From positions 1 to 64,000 of the forward strand of contig CAYTTR010000001.1 in NCBI GenBank assembly GCA_964440805.1: a stretch of 64,000 nt of DNA. The letters run 5' to 3'. Source of the DNA: CAYTTR01 sp964440805. Its GTDB lineage: Bacteria > Acidobacteriota > Aminicenantia > Aminicenantales > Aminicenantaceae. Both the position numbers and the translations under genes were made by a program. Below the pieces are notes generated by a model. The model searched no databases. It was not told the DNA's origin and saw nothing but the letters and a program-made list of their open reading frames with translations. Positions 51,623-60,115 of the stretch are shown here, one piece after another (position 1 is the first letter of the stretch; each line of letters begins with the position of its first letter).

Positions 51623-52546
51623 ATGAACAAATCTAAAAGACAACAACAATTTCATATTGATTTGGATAGTTTGACCACCGGTGAAAAACGCCGGCTCTAT
51701 GAGCTGATGTATGCTCATGGACCGGGAAACGGAAAAATCTTACTTTTACCCGTTGATCAGGGATTGGAACATGGGCCCAGGGATTTTTTCCCCAATCCTC
51801 CCAGTGCCGATTTCGATTTTCAACTTGAACTGGCCCTTGAAGGAAACTATTCGGGCATAGTCTGTCATATTGGCCTGGCTGAAAGGCATTATAAAAAATA
51901 TGCCGGCCGGGTTCCTCTGGTCCTTAAGATAAACGGCAAGACTTCCATTCCTCCGGATGATGATGCTTTTTCGCCTCTTGATGCCAGTATAGAAGATGCT
52001 TTAAGGCTGGGAGCTGATGCCGTCGGCTATACTCTTTATGTCGGTTCTCCCAGAGAGTCGGAAGATATTGAGCAATTTTCCTTGGTCCGGCAGGAAGCTA
52101 AGCGGGTAGGATTGCCGGTTATTCTTTGGTCTTATCCCAGGGGCATGTATGTTGAAACTCGAGGGGCGGGAAGAGATTCATTGGCTATGGTCGACTATGC
52201 TGCCAGGATGGCCAATGAGCTAGGAGCGACAATAACTAAGATTAACATTCCTCAAATTCCTGAAAAAGGGCAATTTGATCCCAAGGGACCGTTCAAAGCT
52301 TATAATAAATTTGCCGGTATTTCCGAAGAGGAAGCCCTTTCCATGGTTGTCCGTTCCGCCGGACGGACCGGAGTTCTGATTTCCGGCGGAAGCAAAATAA
52401 GTGATGAAGACCTTTTGCATAAAGCTAAAATATGCTTGGAAGCCGGGGTTGACGGTTTGATTTTCGGCCGCAACATGTGGCAGCGGAAAGATGAAGATGC
52501 TCTGGCCATAACCAAAGAAATCACTAGGCTTATGTTATCTTACTGA
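51623..52546 (+). CDS. Class I fructose-bisphosphate aldolase (DhnA/FbaB type)
   Basis: Schiff-base aldolase of glycolysis/gluconeogenesis, splitting fructose 1,6-bisphosphate into two triose phosphates. Visible motifs are LLPVDQGLEHGPRDF, the phosphate-binding strand GADAVGYTLYVGSP, the lysine strand ITKINIPQ where the Schiff base forms, and the C-terminal phosphate loops VLISGGSK and DGLIFGRNMW. The 307 residues are normal for the FbaB group. AAGGAG precedes the ATG. It is followed by phosphofructokinase after 28 bases, so the pair forms one functional glycolytic unit. Confidence 0.92.
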   Translation: MNKSKRQQQFHIDLDSLTTGEKRRLYELMYAHGPGNGKILLLPVDQGLEHGPRDFFPNPPSADFDFQLELALEGNYSGIVCHIGLAERHYKKYAGRVPLVLKINGKTSIPPDDDAFSPLDASIEDALRLGADAVGYTLYVGSPRESEDIEQFSLVRQEAKRVGLPVILWSYPRGMYVETRGAGRDSLAMVDYAARMANELGATITKINIPQIPEKGQFDPKGPFKAYNKFAGISEEEALSMVVRSAGRTGVLISGGSKISDEDLLHKAKICLEAGVDGLIFGRNMWQRKDEDALAITKEITRLMLSY

Positions 52547-52574
52547 TAATATTGCAATTACAGGAGCATAAAAA

Positions 52575-53606
52575 GTGCGCGTAGGGATACTTACCGGTGG
52601 AGGCGATTGCCCCGGACTAAATGCAGTTATCCGGGCTGTTGTCCGCAAAGGAATTGTTCTTTATAACTATGATTTTGTGGGCATAAAAAACGGCTGGCTT
52701 GGCCTGATAGAAGGGAAAATCATTCCCCTTGACTTTGATTCGATATCAGGGATTCTTCACAGAGGTGGAACAATACTTGGAACCTCAAGGACCAATCCCT
52801 TTAAAATCAAAGGAGCTGTAGGGAAAATATTTTCCCAGATGACAAAATACGAGATAGACGTCCTGATTGTCATAGGAGGGGAAGATACGCTTGGCGTGGC
52901 CCATAAACTGTCTAAAGAAGGTTTGAAATGTATTGGAATCCCCAAGACAATTGACAATGACCTTTCTTGTACCGACTATACTTTCGGCTTCGATACGGCT
53001 GTTTCCATTGTCACCGAAGCTCTTGACCGTCTTCATACTACAGCCGAAGCTCATCACCGGGTAATGGTAGTTGAGGTAATGGGAAGAAATGCCGGCTGGA
53101 TTGCAGTTGAAGGGGGACTGGCCGGCGGTGCGGATTATATTATTATTCCTGAAGTTCTCTTCGATATAAATGAAATCTGCCGGACAATCCAATCGCGAAG
53201 GGAAAGAGGAAAATTATTCAGTATAATTGTTGTTGCTGAAGGTGCCAAATCAAAAGACGAAGAAGAAGTAATCACGCAAAGCGAAGAAACAGATGCTTTC
53301 GGTCATAAAAGACTGGGGGGAATCGGTCACTACTTAGGTGATGCCATAGAACAAAGAACCGGATTTGAAACAAGAGTGACTGTCCTGGGACATACTCAGA
53401 GAGGAGGCACCCCGACTGCTTTTGACAGAATACTGGCTACCCGTTACGGTGCGGCAGCTATTGATTTGGTGAAAGATAATAAATTCGGTTATATGGTCAG
53501 TCTTCAAGGGAATAAAATAATTCCGGTTCCTTTAGCCGATGCAGTTTCTAAATTAAAAACCGTTGATATGGAACTGTATGAATTGTCTAAGGTGTTTTTT
53601 GGATAG
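52575..53606 (+). CDS. pfkA: 6-phosphofructokinase, predicted pyrophosphate-dependent
   Basis: PFK-A family enzyme of 343 residues starting at a GTG after AGGAG. The N-terminal GILTGGGDCPGLNAVIR is the substrate loop. Residues 101-105 are GGEDT and 121-129 are GIPKTIDND, so Asp104 and Lys124 replace the Gly104 and Gly124 of ATP-using enzymes; these two changes mark PPi-dependent, reversible PFKs such as the actinomycete group. MGRNAGW and RGGTPTAFDR complete the site. The paired aldolase upstream supports a PPi-using Embden-Meyerhof pathway that can run in both directions. Confidence 0.92.
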   Translation: MRVGILTGGGDCPGLNAVIRAVVRKGIVLYNYDFVGIKNGWLGLIEGKIIPLDFDSISGILHRGGTILGTSRTNPFKIKGAVGKIFSQMTKYEIDVLIVIGGEDTLGVAHKLSKEGLKCIGIPKTIDNDLSCTDYTFGFDTAVSIVTEALDRLHTTAEAHHRVMVVEVMGRNAGWIAVEGGLAGGADYIIIPEVLFDINEICRTIQSRRERGKLFSIIVVAEGAKSKDEEEVITQSEETDAFGHKRLGGIGHYLGDAIEQRTGFETRVTVLGHTQRGGTPTAFDRILATRYGAAAIDLVKDNKFGYMVSLQGNKIIPVPLADAVSKLKTVDMELYELSKVFFG

Positions 53607-53625
53607 AGAGAGATAATTAGGATTC

Positions 53626-54513
53626 CTAAGTATTATATTTTTCTATAATTTCTGCCATTAATTTAATATATTCAGGATCCGTACCACAGCATCCTCCGAT
53701 TATTCTTGCTCCTGCTTCAATTAATTGAGGAACATATCCTGCGTATTCTTCAGCACCCTGGCTATATTTTATTTCACCTGATTCCTTGACTTCAGGCTTG
53801 CCGGCATTGGCTTGAACGATTATGGGAAGGGGAGAGGCGTCAGCCATTATTTTAACCAGAGGAATCATTTCTTCACTGTTTAAGGTACAGTTTGCTCCTA
53901 AGGCTGATATATTGAACTTTGACGATTCTTTTAAGCATTGCCCTACTGAATTCCCCATGATTGTAAAATATCCTCTGGGATATTTTTGATAATTCATTGT
54001 TATAAATATCGGTATATCAGCTTCTTTTTCGGCTGCTCTTAAAGCACATAAGGATTCTCTTAAGTCATATTGAGTTTCGATCAGCAGAAAATCAACTCCT
54101 CCTTCAATAAGCCCTTTCATTTGTACTTTGAATGATTCTTCAATTAGTTTTTCTTCATAGGGGCCGTGAGGTTTAAGAAATTGGCCGGTAGGACCAATGC
54201 TGCCGCCTACATATTTATTTTCAGTTTTGGCGGATACTGCAATTTCAGCTGCTTTTTTATTAAGCTCTAAACACTGCTCATCAAGACCGAATGATTTAAG
54301 ATTAATTTGACTTCCTCCAAAACTGTTGGTTAAAACAGCGTTTGAATCAGAATTAAAATAATCCTTATGTATTTCTTTTACAGTCTCAGGGTTTTCAATA
54401 TTCCATAATTCCGGGCATTTTCCAGGAGGAAGACCTCTTTTTATAAGCTCTGAACCCATCCCACCATCTAAAAGAATTATTTTGTTTTTAATTAAATCTA
54501 CTATGCTTGGCAA
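53626..54513 (-). CDS. Homocysteine S-methyltransferase-family protein
   Basis: TIM-barrel, zinc-dependent methyltransferase of the BHMT/MetH-N-terminal family. The start ILLDGGMGSELIKRG is typical, and the zinc cysteines are in LGANCTLNS and the C-terminal GGCCGTDP. The 295 residues match stand-alone enzymes that use betaine, S-methylmethionine or an unknown donor to make methionine. It could use methyl groups related to the corrinoid system, but the genes are 10 kb apart and not co-transcribed. Convergent with phosphofructokinase across 20 bases. Confidence 0.88.
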   Translation of the reverse strand: MPSIVDLIKNKIILLDGGMGSELIKRGLPPGKCPELWNIENPETVKEIHKDYFNSDSNAVLTNSFGGSQINLKSFGLDEQCLELNKKAAEIAVSAKTENKYVGGSIGPTGQFLKPHGPYEEKLIEESFKVQMKGLIEGGVDFLLIETQYDLRESLCALRAAEKEADIPIFITMNYQKYPRGYFTIMGNSVGQCLKESSKFNISALGANCTLNSEEMIPLVKIMADASPLPIIVQANAGKPEVKESGEIKYSQGAEEYAGYVPQLIEAGARIIGGCCGTDPEYIKLMAEIIEKYNT

Positions 54514-54572
54514 TTATTCATCTCCTATTTTCGGAATATAATAATTTTATAAAAAATATAAGTCAATTGAAA

Positions 54573-54590
54573 ATGTCGGCATGCCGACAT
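54573..54590. promoter_or_regulatory. 18-bp perfect palindrome, candidate parS or operator site
   Basis: ATGTCGGCATGCCGACAT reads the same on both strands. A sister palindrome with the same TGTCGGC...GCCGACA arms lies at 54904-54919, and both are followed by (AT)AAGG. Their place directly upstream of parAB makes them candidates for ParB centromere sites, although they differ from the common chromosomal parS (TGTTTCACGTGAAACA). Confidence 0.6.
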
Positions 54591-54595
54591 ATAAG

Positions 54596-54649
54596 GTCTA
54601 TTCGGTCTATTAATTTTATATCGTTTATTTAGTTTGTTTGTTTTATTTG
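54596..54649 (-). repeat. 9-bp tandem repeat, six units
   Basis: Six 9-mers in register (GTCTATTCG, GTCTATTAA, TTTTATATC, GTTTATTTA, GTTTGTTTG, TTTTATTTG). On the minus strand these become units of the GAATAGAC and AACAAAC types seen at 30109-30135 and 33909-33944. It starts 6 bases after the 18-bp palindrome. Confidence 0.65.
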
Positions 54650-54903
54650 ATTGAGAAAAAATACTTTATAATTGATTTGGGAAAGAAAAGTTTATTGTGT
54701 TTTAAATAAAAAGAATTCGAAAAGAAGATTGGGAAAAACAAACGGCATCTGCCGAAATTAAAACTGAATATTTTTATCAGTCGAGAGTAGCAAGGTGGCG
54801 GTTGAGGATTAGATTTATAAAAAAGCATAAATTTTTCAATTATTTTAGTGGCTAAACCATACAAGAGCATATAAATTATTAAATATGAATAACTTAGCCA
54901 ATT
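54650..54903. other. AT-rich gene-free region between the two palindromes
   Basis: About 250 bases of very AT-rich sequence without a usable open frame. It holds a shorter palindrome CGGCA-TC-TGCCG at 54744-54755, whose arms resemble those of the two flanking palindromes. The layout (palindromes around an AT-rich stretch next to parAB) would suit a partition site, but no iterons or DnaA boxes are evident. Confidence 0.4.
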
Positions 54904-54919
54904 TGTCGGCCGGCCGACA
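54904..54919. promoter_or_regulatory. 16-bp perfect palindrome, candidate parS or operator site
   Basis: TGTCGGCCGGCCGACA is a perfect palindrome 75 bases before the likely parA start. It shares seven-base arms with the site at 54573-54590; only the central two bases differ. It could be a ParB centromere site, a ParA/ParB-controlled operator, or both. Confidence 0.6.
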
Positions 54920-54994
54920 TAAGGAATAATTTTCTTGATATTTACTTGTATATTTATTATTGTACTCAATGAGTTAATTTATGGAGATATTTAC

Positions 54995-55759
54995 TTGATT
55001 ATTGCCGTTACTAATCAAAAAGGTGGAGTAGGGAAGACCACTACTGCTTTAAATGTGGCTTCAGCTTTATCTTTTACCGGAAGAAAAACACTTTTAGTGG
55101 ACACTGATCCTCAGGCAAACAGTACCATATCATGCGTCAGAAAACCGTTTGAAAATGAAAAAAGTTTATATGATATTATGATTAGAAATGAAAATGATAT
55201 ACAAAAGGCAATAGTCCATTCAACCATACCCGGCCTTGATGTTGTCATTTCAAGAATATCTATGGCCAAACTTGAGCCTGCCCTTATAGGAGAAATAGAC
55301 GGACATTATCGATTAAGGGATGTACTGAAGCCGGTAAGAAAAAATTATGATTTTATAATAATAGATACGCCGCCGACTCTAGGTTTAATTACTATAAATG
55401 CTTTAGTTGTAGCTAATTACATCTTAATTCCAATTCAATCTTCATATTTGTGCTTAGAAGGAACCGATGATTTATTAGAAACAATCGACAAAGTGAAGCG
55501 AGTAGCTAATCCAAATTTAAGTATTATCGGTGTATTAATTACTCTTCATGATAAAAGAACCAATATTGCTAAGGATGTAGTTAAAAGAATAAAAGGTGTT
55601 TTTAAAGATAAAGTATTTAATACGGTTATTTCAAAAAGCGTTAAGCTTGAGGAAAGTCCGGCTTATAAGGAATCAATTTTCACCTTTGCTCCTAATTCAA
55701 TTGGAGCATCGCAATATAAAAAAGTGGTTGAGGAGATTATAAGGCGTGTCAAAAATTAA
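54995..55759 (+). CDS. parA: ParA-family partition ATPase
   Basis: Deviant Walker-type ATPase that positions ParB-bound DNA. The Walker A motif KGGVGKTTT is at residues 9-17 from the chosen start, the A' motif DTDPQAN follows, and DFIIIDTPPTLG is Walker B. The frame opens at 54935, but the added residues are hydrophobic and unlike ParA; the TTG at 54995 with GGAG about 8 bases upstream gives the normal 254 residues. Ends 14 bases inside parB. No N-terminal DNA-binding domain (type Ib-like or chromosomal size). Codon use is more AT-rich than in the flanking genes. Confidence 0.92.
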   Translation: MIIAVTNQKGGVGKTTTALNVASALSFTGRKTLLVDTDPQANSTISCVRKPFENEKSLYDIMIRNENDIQKAIVHSTIPGLDVVISRISMAKLEPALIGEIDGHYRLRDVLKPVRKNYDFIIIDTPPTLGLITINALVVANYILIPIQSSYLCLEGTDDLLETIDKVKRVANPNLSIIGVLITLHDKRTNIAKDVVKRIKGVFKDKVFNTVISKSVKLEESPAYKESIFTFAPNSIGASQYKKVVEEIIRRVKN

Positions 55760-56579
55760 GAAAAGCGGTCTTCCGGAAGAACTAAACATGAGGCATGACA
55801 AGCATTTTGTAGAAATTTTGTCTGCTAAAAGTTACGGCCCAAGTGTAAGAATGATACCTTTGGAAAGAATAACTCCAAATCCACAGCAAGCAAGATCTGA
55901 GTTGGGAAAAATTGAAGAACTTATGGATTCAATAAAAGAAAAAGGAGTGCTGGAGCCGATACTTGTACGGCCTAAAGGAAATCTATATGAAATAATTGCC
56001 GGTGAAAGAAGATATATTGCATCCAAAAGAATAGGGGTAAAAGAAATTCCCTGTATAGAGATGGATGTAGAAGACAACGAAGCTCTGGAAATAGCTCTTA
56101 TAGAAAATCTGCAGAGGAAGGACCTTGATGTATTTGAAGAAGCAGAAGGACTAAAAGCTTTAACCGATCTTTATGGATACAGCCATAACGTGATTGCTAA
56201 AAAAATTGGAAAAGCCCGATCAACAATTACGGAAATAATTAATATTTGTAGAATTCCTAAAGAATTAAGAAAAATTTGCATGGAAAACGAAATAACTTCA
56301 AGAAGCACTCTTATTGAAATTGCCAAACAAAAGAAAAAAGAAGATATGGAAAAGCTGATAAAAAATATAATTCAAAGAGAGTTAACAAGATTGGATACCC
56401 GGGAACTTTCCAAATCAATTAAAGGTGATGCCAAGAAAACAAAAAGATTTATATACAACTTCGTTCCAAAGGAAAAAAAGAATTATAAACTTAGAATAGA
56501 ATTTAAAAAACAAGAAGTAAGTAAAGAAGAAATAATTGGAATTCTGGAAGAAATAATAAGGTATTTAAAAAAGAAATAA
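55746..56579 (+). CDS. parB: ParB-family CTPase/DNA-binding partition protein
   Basis: 277-residue ParB. The N-terminal ParB/Srx domain has MIPLERITPNPQQAR and the CTP-binding GERRYIASK motif at residues 86-94, with LIENLQRKDLDVFEEAEG following. The helix-turn-helix for centromere binding is in HNVIAKKIGKARSTITEI. A lysine-rich C-terminal dimerisation part ends the protein. GTG start, overlapping parA by 14 bases. The centromere bound by this protein is likely one of the palindromes upstream, since no canonical parS is present in the window. Confidence 0.92.
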   Translation: MSKIKKSGLPEELNMRHDKHFVEILSAKSYGPSVRMIPLERITPNPQQARSELGKIEELMDSIKEKGVLEPILVRPKGNLYEIIAGERRYIASKRIGVKEIPCIEMDVEDNEALEIALIENLQRKDLDVFEEAEGLKALTDLYGYSHNVIAKKIGKARSTITEIINICRIPKELRKICMENEITSRSTLIEIAKQKKKEDMEKLIKNIIQRELTRLDTRELSKSIKGDAKKTKRFIYNFVPKEKKNYKLRIEFKKQEVSKEEIIGILEEIIRYLKKK

Positions 56580-56766
56580 TATTTATTTTTTTTAATACAA
56601 GTTAACATAATAACCCTTATGCGACACATTATTATCTAATTATATAACTACCTGATATCAAATAAGATGGAGTTTTCCTCACCCTGTGAATATCTTAATT
56701 GCTTATAATTTGTGCAAATGTGTATAAATATTATTAATCCCCATAATAAGTTTAATTCAGTTTGAT
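56580..56766. other. Gene-free AT-rich spacer
   Basis: Convergent junction between parB and the restriction gene. No open frame with a ribosome site and no strong palindrome is visible. Confidence 0.5.
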
Positions 56767-57540
56767 TTATTTAAAATTCTTGAAATATTCATCAATTTCC
56801 GGTCTTATCTCGATACCAACTCTTTCGAAACAGTCTAGTAATTCAGAATAAGTACTTCCTTTACCAAGAAAATCCCATAATTCCTCTGCAACTTTCAATT
56901 CATTCTCTAAATCTAACATGCCTTTTAGTGTCCACCTTTCATAAGGCTTAGGTTCATAAGGATTGTAAGGGATTGCAATATAAGAATTAACTTTTGCATT
57001 TGGATTTTTTGCCAAAAATATTGCTATCCATTCTAATAATGTTCTTTTAAAATCTTTAAAATTACTTATATTTGGTTTTGCCGTTTTTAAATCAAATAAA
57101 TGAGCTGTTCCGTCTGAACTTTGAACAAACAAATCAACCTTTACTGTTCTCAATTTATTCATTTTGCCTTTATTGCAAACTTCTCTTATCCTTTGAATTT
57201 CATTCGTTTTATTTGGATTTTCTCCAATGGTAAGTTCATTCATAATGCGTTGAATTTCTGATTGTGCTTCATTACTAATAGTATCGCCAACTATGTACTG
57301 CTTCTCTGCATATTCAAAGTTAAGACTTGCTATGGTTTCAGCTACAGGTTCAAAAACAGAGGTTCCAAAAGTAGTGTTTAAAGAATGAATAAAAGAAAAC
57401 AGTGCCATTCTGTCTTTACCAAGCAATCTATAATGAAAAGGCATATGTTTAGTCTCTGGGTCATATGTTTTAAACTTTTTCCTTAGGCTTTCCTTTATTG
57501 TGTCCTCTATTATTTGAATTTGATCTTCTGTAAGTGGCAT
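56767..57540 (-). CDS. TdeIII-family type II restriction endonuclease
   Basis: 257 residues resembling the TdeIII family as I recall it. Recognisable stretches are MPFHYRLLGKDRMALFSFIH and SLNTTFGTSVFEPVAETIA near the N-terminus, and TVKVDLFVQSSDGTAHLFDL followed by KTAKPNISNFK in the middle; the D...(D/E)xK arrangement VDLF...FDLKTAKP fits a PD-(D/E)xK nuclease active site. It begins one base after the methyltransferase gene, which would protect the host. Family members cut GGNCC-type sites; the exact site here is unproven. Confidence 0.75.
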   Translation of the reverse strand: MPLTEDQIQIIEDTIKESLRKKFKTYDPETKHMPFHYRLLGKDRMALFSFIHSLNTTFGTSVFEPVAETIASLNFEYAEKQYIVGDTISNEAQSEIQRIMNELTIGENPNKTNEIQRIREVCNKGKMNKLRTVKVDLFVQSSDGTAHLFDLKTAKPNISNFKDFKRTLLEWIAIFLAKNPNAKVNSYIAIPYNPYEPKPYERWTLKGMLDLENELKVAEELWDFLGKGSTYSELLDCFERVGIEIRPEIDEYFKNFK

Positions 57541-57541
57541 T

Positions 57542-59146
57542 TTATTTTTCTTTTAAATGAAAGATTATTTCTGCAAAAGCATTTGATCTATCTTTCTCTA
57601 CCCTGTTCAATACAGGTCGTTTAAATTTGTTAATAATTTTCATATCAGCCAATTCAGCAATTTTAGGGTATAGGTTAAACTCATCATTAGCTACTAAAAA
57701 TATATCATAATCTTTTTGAAGATAATTTCTACAATTTATTAATGACTCAGCAATACCTTTAGTGTATGAATCTCGAGCTTTTCTTCCCTTTCCCTTATAC
57801 ATCGGTCCAATTTCTAATTCATCTTTTCTTTTAAATCCAAATATGTCATAAGCATAAGCATGCTGTTCATGATAATCAATAAGGCCCACATAGGGAGGAC
57901 TAGAAAATATTCCTTTAATTTTTTTATTCTGAAGCAATTCCGCAAATTCCTTGTTTTTATTTTTAATTACTTTGTGAAGATCAATAGTCCTGCTATCCCC
58001 TGTTAAACATAATTGATAAGTATTGGTTCTTATTCTATCAAATTCCCTAAAGCGGCTTAGTGTATCCATTGTATATCTCTGCCACCAGCTTTTTATAGAG
58101 AAAAGAGGCTTACATATTTTGCCGTGTTTTTTACAATAATAAGTTGTTGTGACTGGTTTTTTTAAAGTTGCTAAATCCGCATGGGTGGTTGCTCTACAAG
58201 AGCGGACAGTTCTACTCAATATTATAGCCATTAGTTTTTTAATATCTTCATTTTCTATTTTTTTTATTTCCTGAAAAACAAAATCAATTTCTTTTCTAAT
58301 GGGAGCCAAAAACCATTTATCTAAAAATGTATCATTTTTATCTTGTTGAATTTTTATATTATATTTTTTTACAAGATCATGATAGGTATTTAAAAACTCC
58401 TGCTCTTTTTCCTTGGAATACTCTTTTTCATTAATTTCACCTCTTCTTACTTTTCTCCTATATTCTGGTGAAGGAAAATATTTATTGTTAAATCTTAAAA
58501 GTTCTGATAACAAATGTTCTTCAAAAGCAACGTTATTTCTTGTTTTTTGAAATTCATTTAAGGCCGAAGTTATCTCATAGATAGCCTCTCTAAGTTGTTG
58601 TAAATTGTGTTTTTCAACTTTAGCATTACTTATCATTACATTAAAGGCTGAGATGTCTATTCCAATAGCATGAATTCCTAATTCATTTGATTGGACTAAT
58701 GTTGTCCCGCTACCACAGAAAGGATCTAATACAATATCTCCTTTATTAAAATATATTTTTTTTTTGAATTCATCTGTATGAGAATCAAGAAAATATTCAA
58801 CTAATTGAGGAATAAATTTCCCCTTATAAGGATGTAATCTGTGGACATGTTTTGTTCTTTCTGATTCTTTGTATTCTACAAAAGATAAATGCCAATTAAG
58901 GTCTTTTCCTAATTTTTTTTTCCATTTCCTTTCTTTTTCAATAGAGTCATAATATCTTTTTAGTTCGTTAATATTAACTAATGGATTCCCACTACTTCCA
59001 TACTTTTTTACTCTTCCGTATTGAAGTAAATACGAAATATTCGAAATTGTAATATTTCGATTTAGATATTTTGAAGCCCAATTGCTTGCTTTTTTTAAAT
59101 CTAAATACTTTTTCTCTCCTGTGCTAAACAATCCAAGTTGATCCAT
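57542..59146 (-). CDS. Site-specific DNA methyltransferase of the TdeIII-like system
   Basis: 534-residue amino-methyltransferase. The SAM motif DPFCGSGTT is at residues 141-149 and the catalytic SSPPY at about 415-419, a beta-class order; SPPY is usual in N4-cytosine methylases. The region between holds a cysteine/histidine-rich segment (YYCKKHGKIC). The N-terminal 65 residues (YLDLKKASNWASKYLNRNIT) look like a separate helix-turn-helix part, perhaps for self-regulation. It is upstream of and co-directional with the endonuclease. Strongly AT-rich compared with genes before 54.5 kb, suggesting transfer. Confidence 0.88.
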   Translation of the reverse strand: MDQLGLFSTGEKKYLDLKKASNWASKYLNRNITISNISYLLQYGRVKKYGSSGNPLVNINELKRYYDSIEKERKWKKKLGKDLNWHLSFVEYKESERTKHVHRLHPYKGKFIPQLVEYFLDSHTDEFKKKIYFNKGDIVLDPFCGSGTTLVQSNELGIHAIGIDISAFNVMISNAKVEKHNLQQLREAIYEITSALNEFQKTRNNVAFEEHLLSELLRFNNKYFPSPEYRRKVRRGEINEKEYSKEKEQEFLNTYHDLVKKYNIKIQQDKNDTFLDKWFLAPIRKEIDFVFQEIKKIENEDIKKLMAIILSRTVRSCRATTHADLATLKKPVTTTYYCKKHGKICKPLFSIKSWWQRYTMDTLSRFREFDRIRTNTYQLCLTGDSRTIDLHKVIKNKNKEFAELLQNKKIKGIFSSPPYVGLIDYHEQHAYAYDIFGFKRKDELEIGPMYKGKGRKARDSYTKGIAESLINCRNYLQKDYDIFLVANDEFNLYPKIAELADMKIINKFKRPVLNRVEKDRSNAFAEIIFHLKEK

Positions 59147-59417
59147 ATTTTATTCCTTTTATTTGTATATCATAAATTTTTTCATGTTTACAAAGAAGAT
59201 TAAATAATATTTTTTTAAATTTCTGTTTTTTTCAATTTATCAAGAATTTTCCGAATAAGTAACCAAAACAATAATACATAGAAGAAACGTCCGTAGTCAA
59301 TAATTCTATGATGAATCAATTTTATTCACAGAGCAAAAAACATGCCAGATACAAATTTATTAGTATTTTTTCCCATAATATTAGATAGTATTGAGTTTAA
59401 AACTGGATTAACATTAC
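59147..59417. other. AT-rich gene-free region upstream of the methyltransferase
   Basis: No usable open frame. The promoter of the methyltransferase must lie here, but I cannot point to a convincing -35/-10 pair because the whole stretch is AT-rich. Confidence 0.4.
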
Positions 59418-59433
59418 GTAAACATATGTTTAC
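59418..59433. promoter_or_regulatory. 16-bp perfect palindrome GTAAACATATGTTTAC
   Basis: A perfect palindrome about 270 bases upstream of the methyltransferase start. It could be an operator of a dimeric regulator or a partition-related site. No second copy is seen in the window. Confidence 0.5.
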
Positions 59434-59494
59434 TTAAAAAAATATAATGAAATTTTTTATTTTCATTTGTTTTCACGAAAATCTTTTAAAAATG

Positions 59495-59531
59495 AGATTA
59501 CCACGCTCCCTACGGTTGCCCGCAATGACAT
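59495..59531. repeat. REP-like segment
   Basis: The stretch GAGATTACCACGCTCCCTAC followed by GGTTGCCCGCAATGACA strongly resembles the short palindromic repeats found dispersed in many environmental bacteria (a GATTGCCACGCTCC...GGTCGCTCGCAATGAC pattern, from memory). It lies just before the truncated DUF1028 gene and only one copy is in the window. Confidence 0.45.
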
Positions 59532-59591
59532 TAATTTCTCGCCTCACCTTATCGTCTTATCTTAAACGCAAGAAGCGCTGGTAACGCATGT

Positions 59592-60017
59592 ATGAAAGCT
59601 TCGGCAACCATCCGTCCCTTTGCCACCTATTCCATTGTTGCCTTGGATAAAGAAACTGGTCAAATGGGTGTGGCTGTTCAGTCATACTGGTTTTCTGTGG
59701 GCTTTTTAGTTCCCTGGATTGAACCAGGAGTTGGAGCGGTTGCGACCCAATCTTTTGTTAAGGTTGACTACGGACCTGAAGGTCTGAAGCTAATGAAACA
59801 AGGTAAAACCGCAGAGGAAGCAATTAAAGAACTTATCAAGGCAGATGAAAATGAATCGGTTCGTCAGGTCGCTATGATCGATATTCACGGCAATGTGGCA
59901 GTACATACCGGGAAAAACTGCATTCCGAAAGCAGGTCATATAAAGCTGCCCAACGATGACGAACTGATCAAAAAGATATTATCAGTTGCTCCAAAAAACA
60001 AGACTAATTCAAATTAG
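59592..60017 (+). pseudogene. Internally deleted DUF1028 copy
   Basis: The first 115 residues match the DUF1028 core of the gene at 21545 (shared TYSIVALDKETGQMGVAVQS, then WFSVGFLVPW and VHTGKNCIPKAGH). Immediately after IPKAGH the sequence jumps to the last 22 residues of the longer protein (PNDDELIKKILSVAPK matches PKDEELLKKILELAPK). About 175 codons, including the rest of the domain and the TPR part, are missing in frame, and the signal peptide is gone. The frame is open, but the product would lack most of the fold, so a pseudogene is likely. Confidence 0.78.
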
Positions 60018-60115
60018 GTTATAAAGAATTATTTGGCGCCGTACCTCCGATTTTAGCTGAGCTTGACCTTCCTTTTCTATCTTTGTTTGCCTGGCTTTAG
60101 AATAGCTGAACAGAC

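Noticed and set aside
54935..54994. N-terminal extension of ParA
   Set aside because: Residues are hydrophobic and unlike ParA; the TTG at 54995 has the better ribosome site and gives the normal length.
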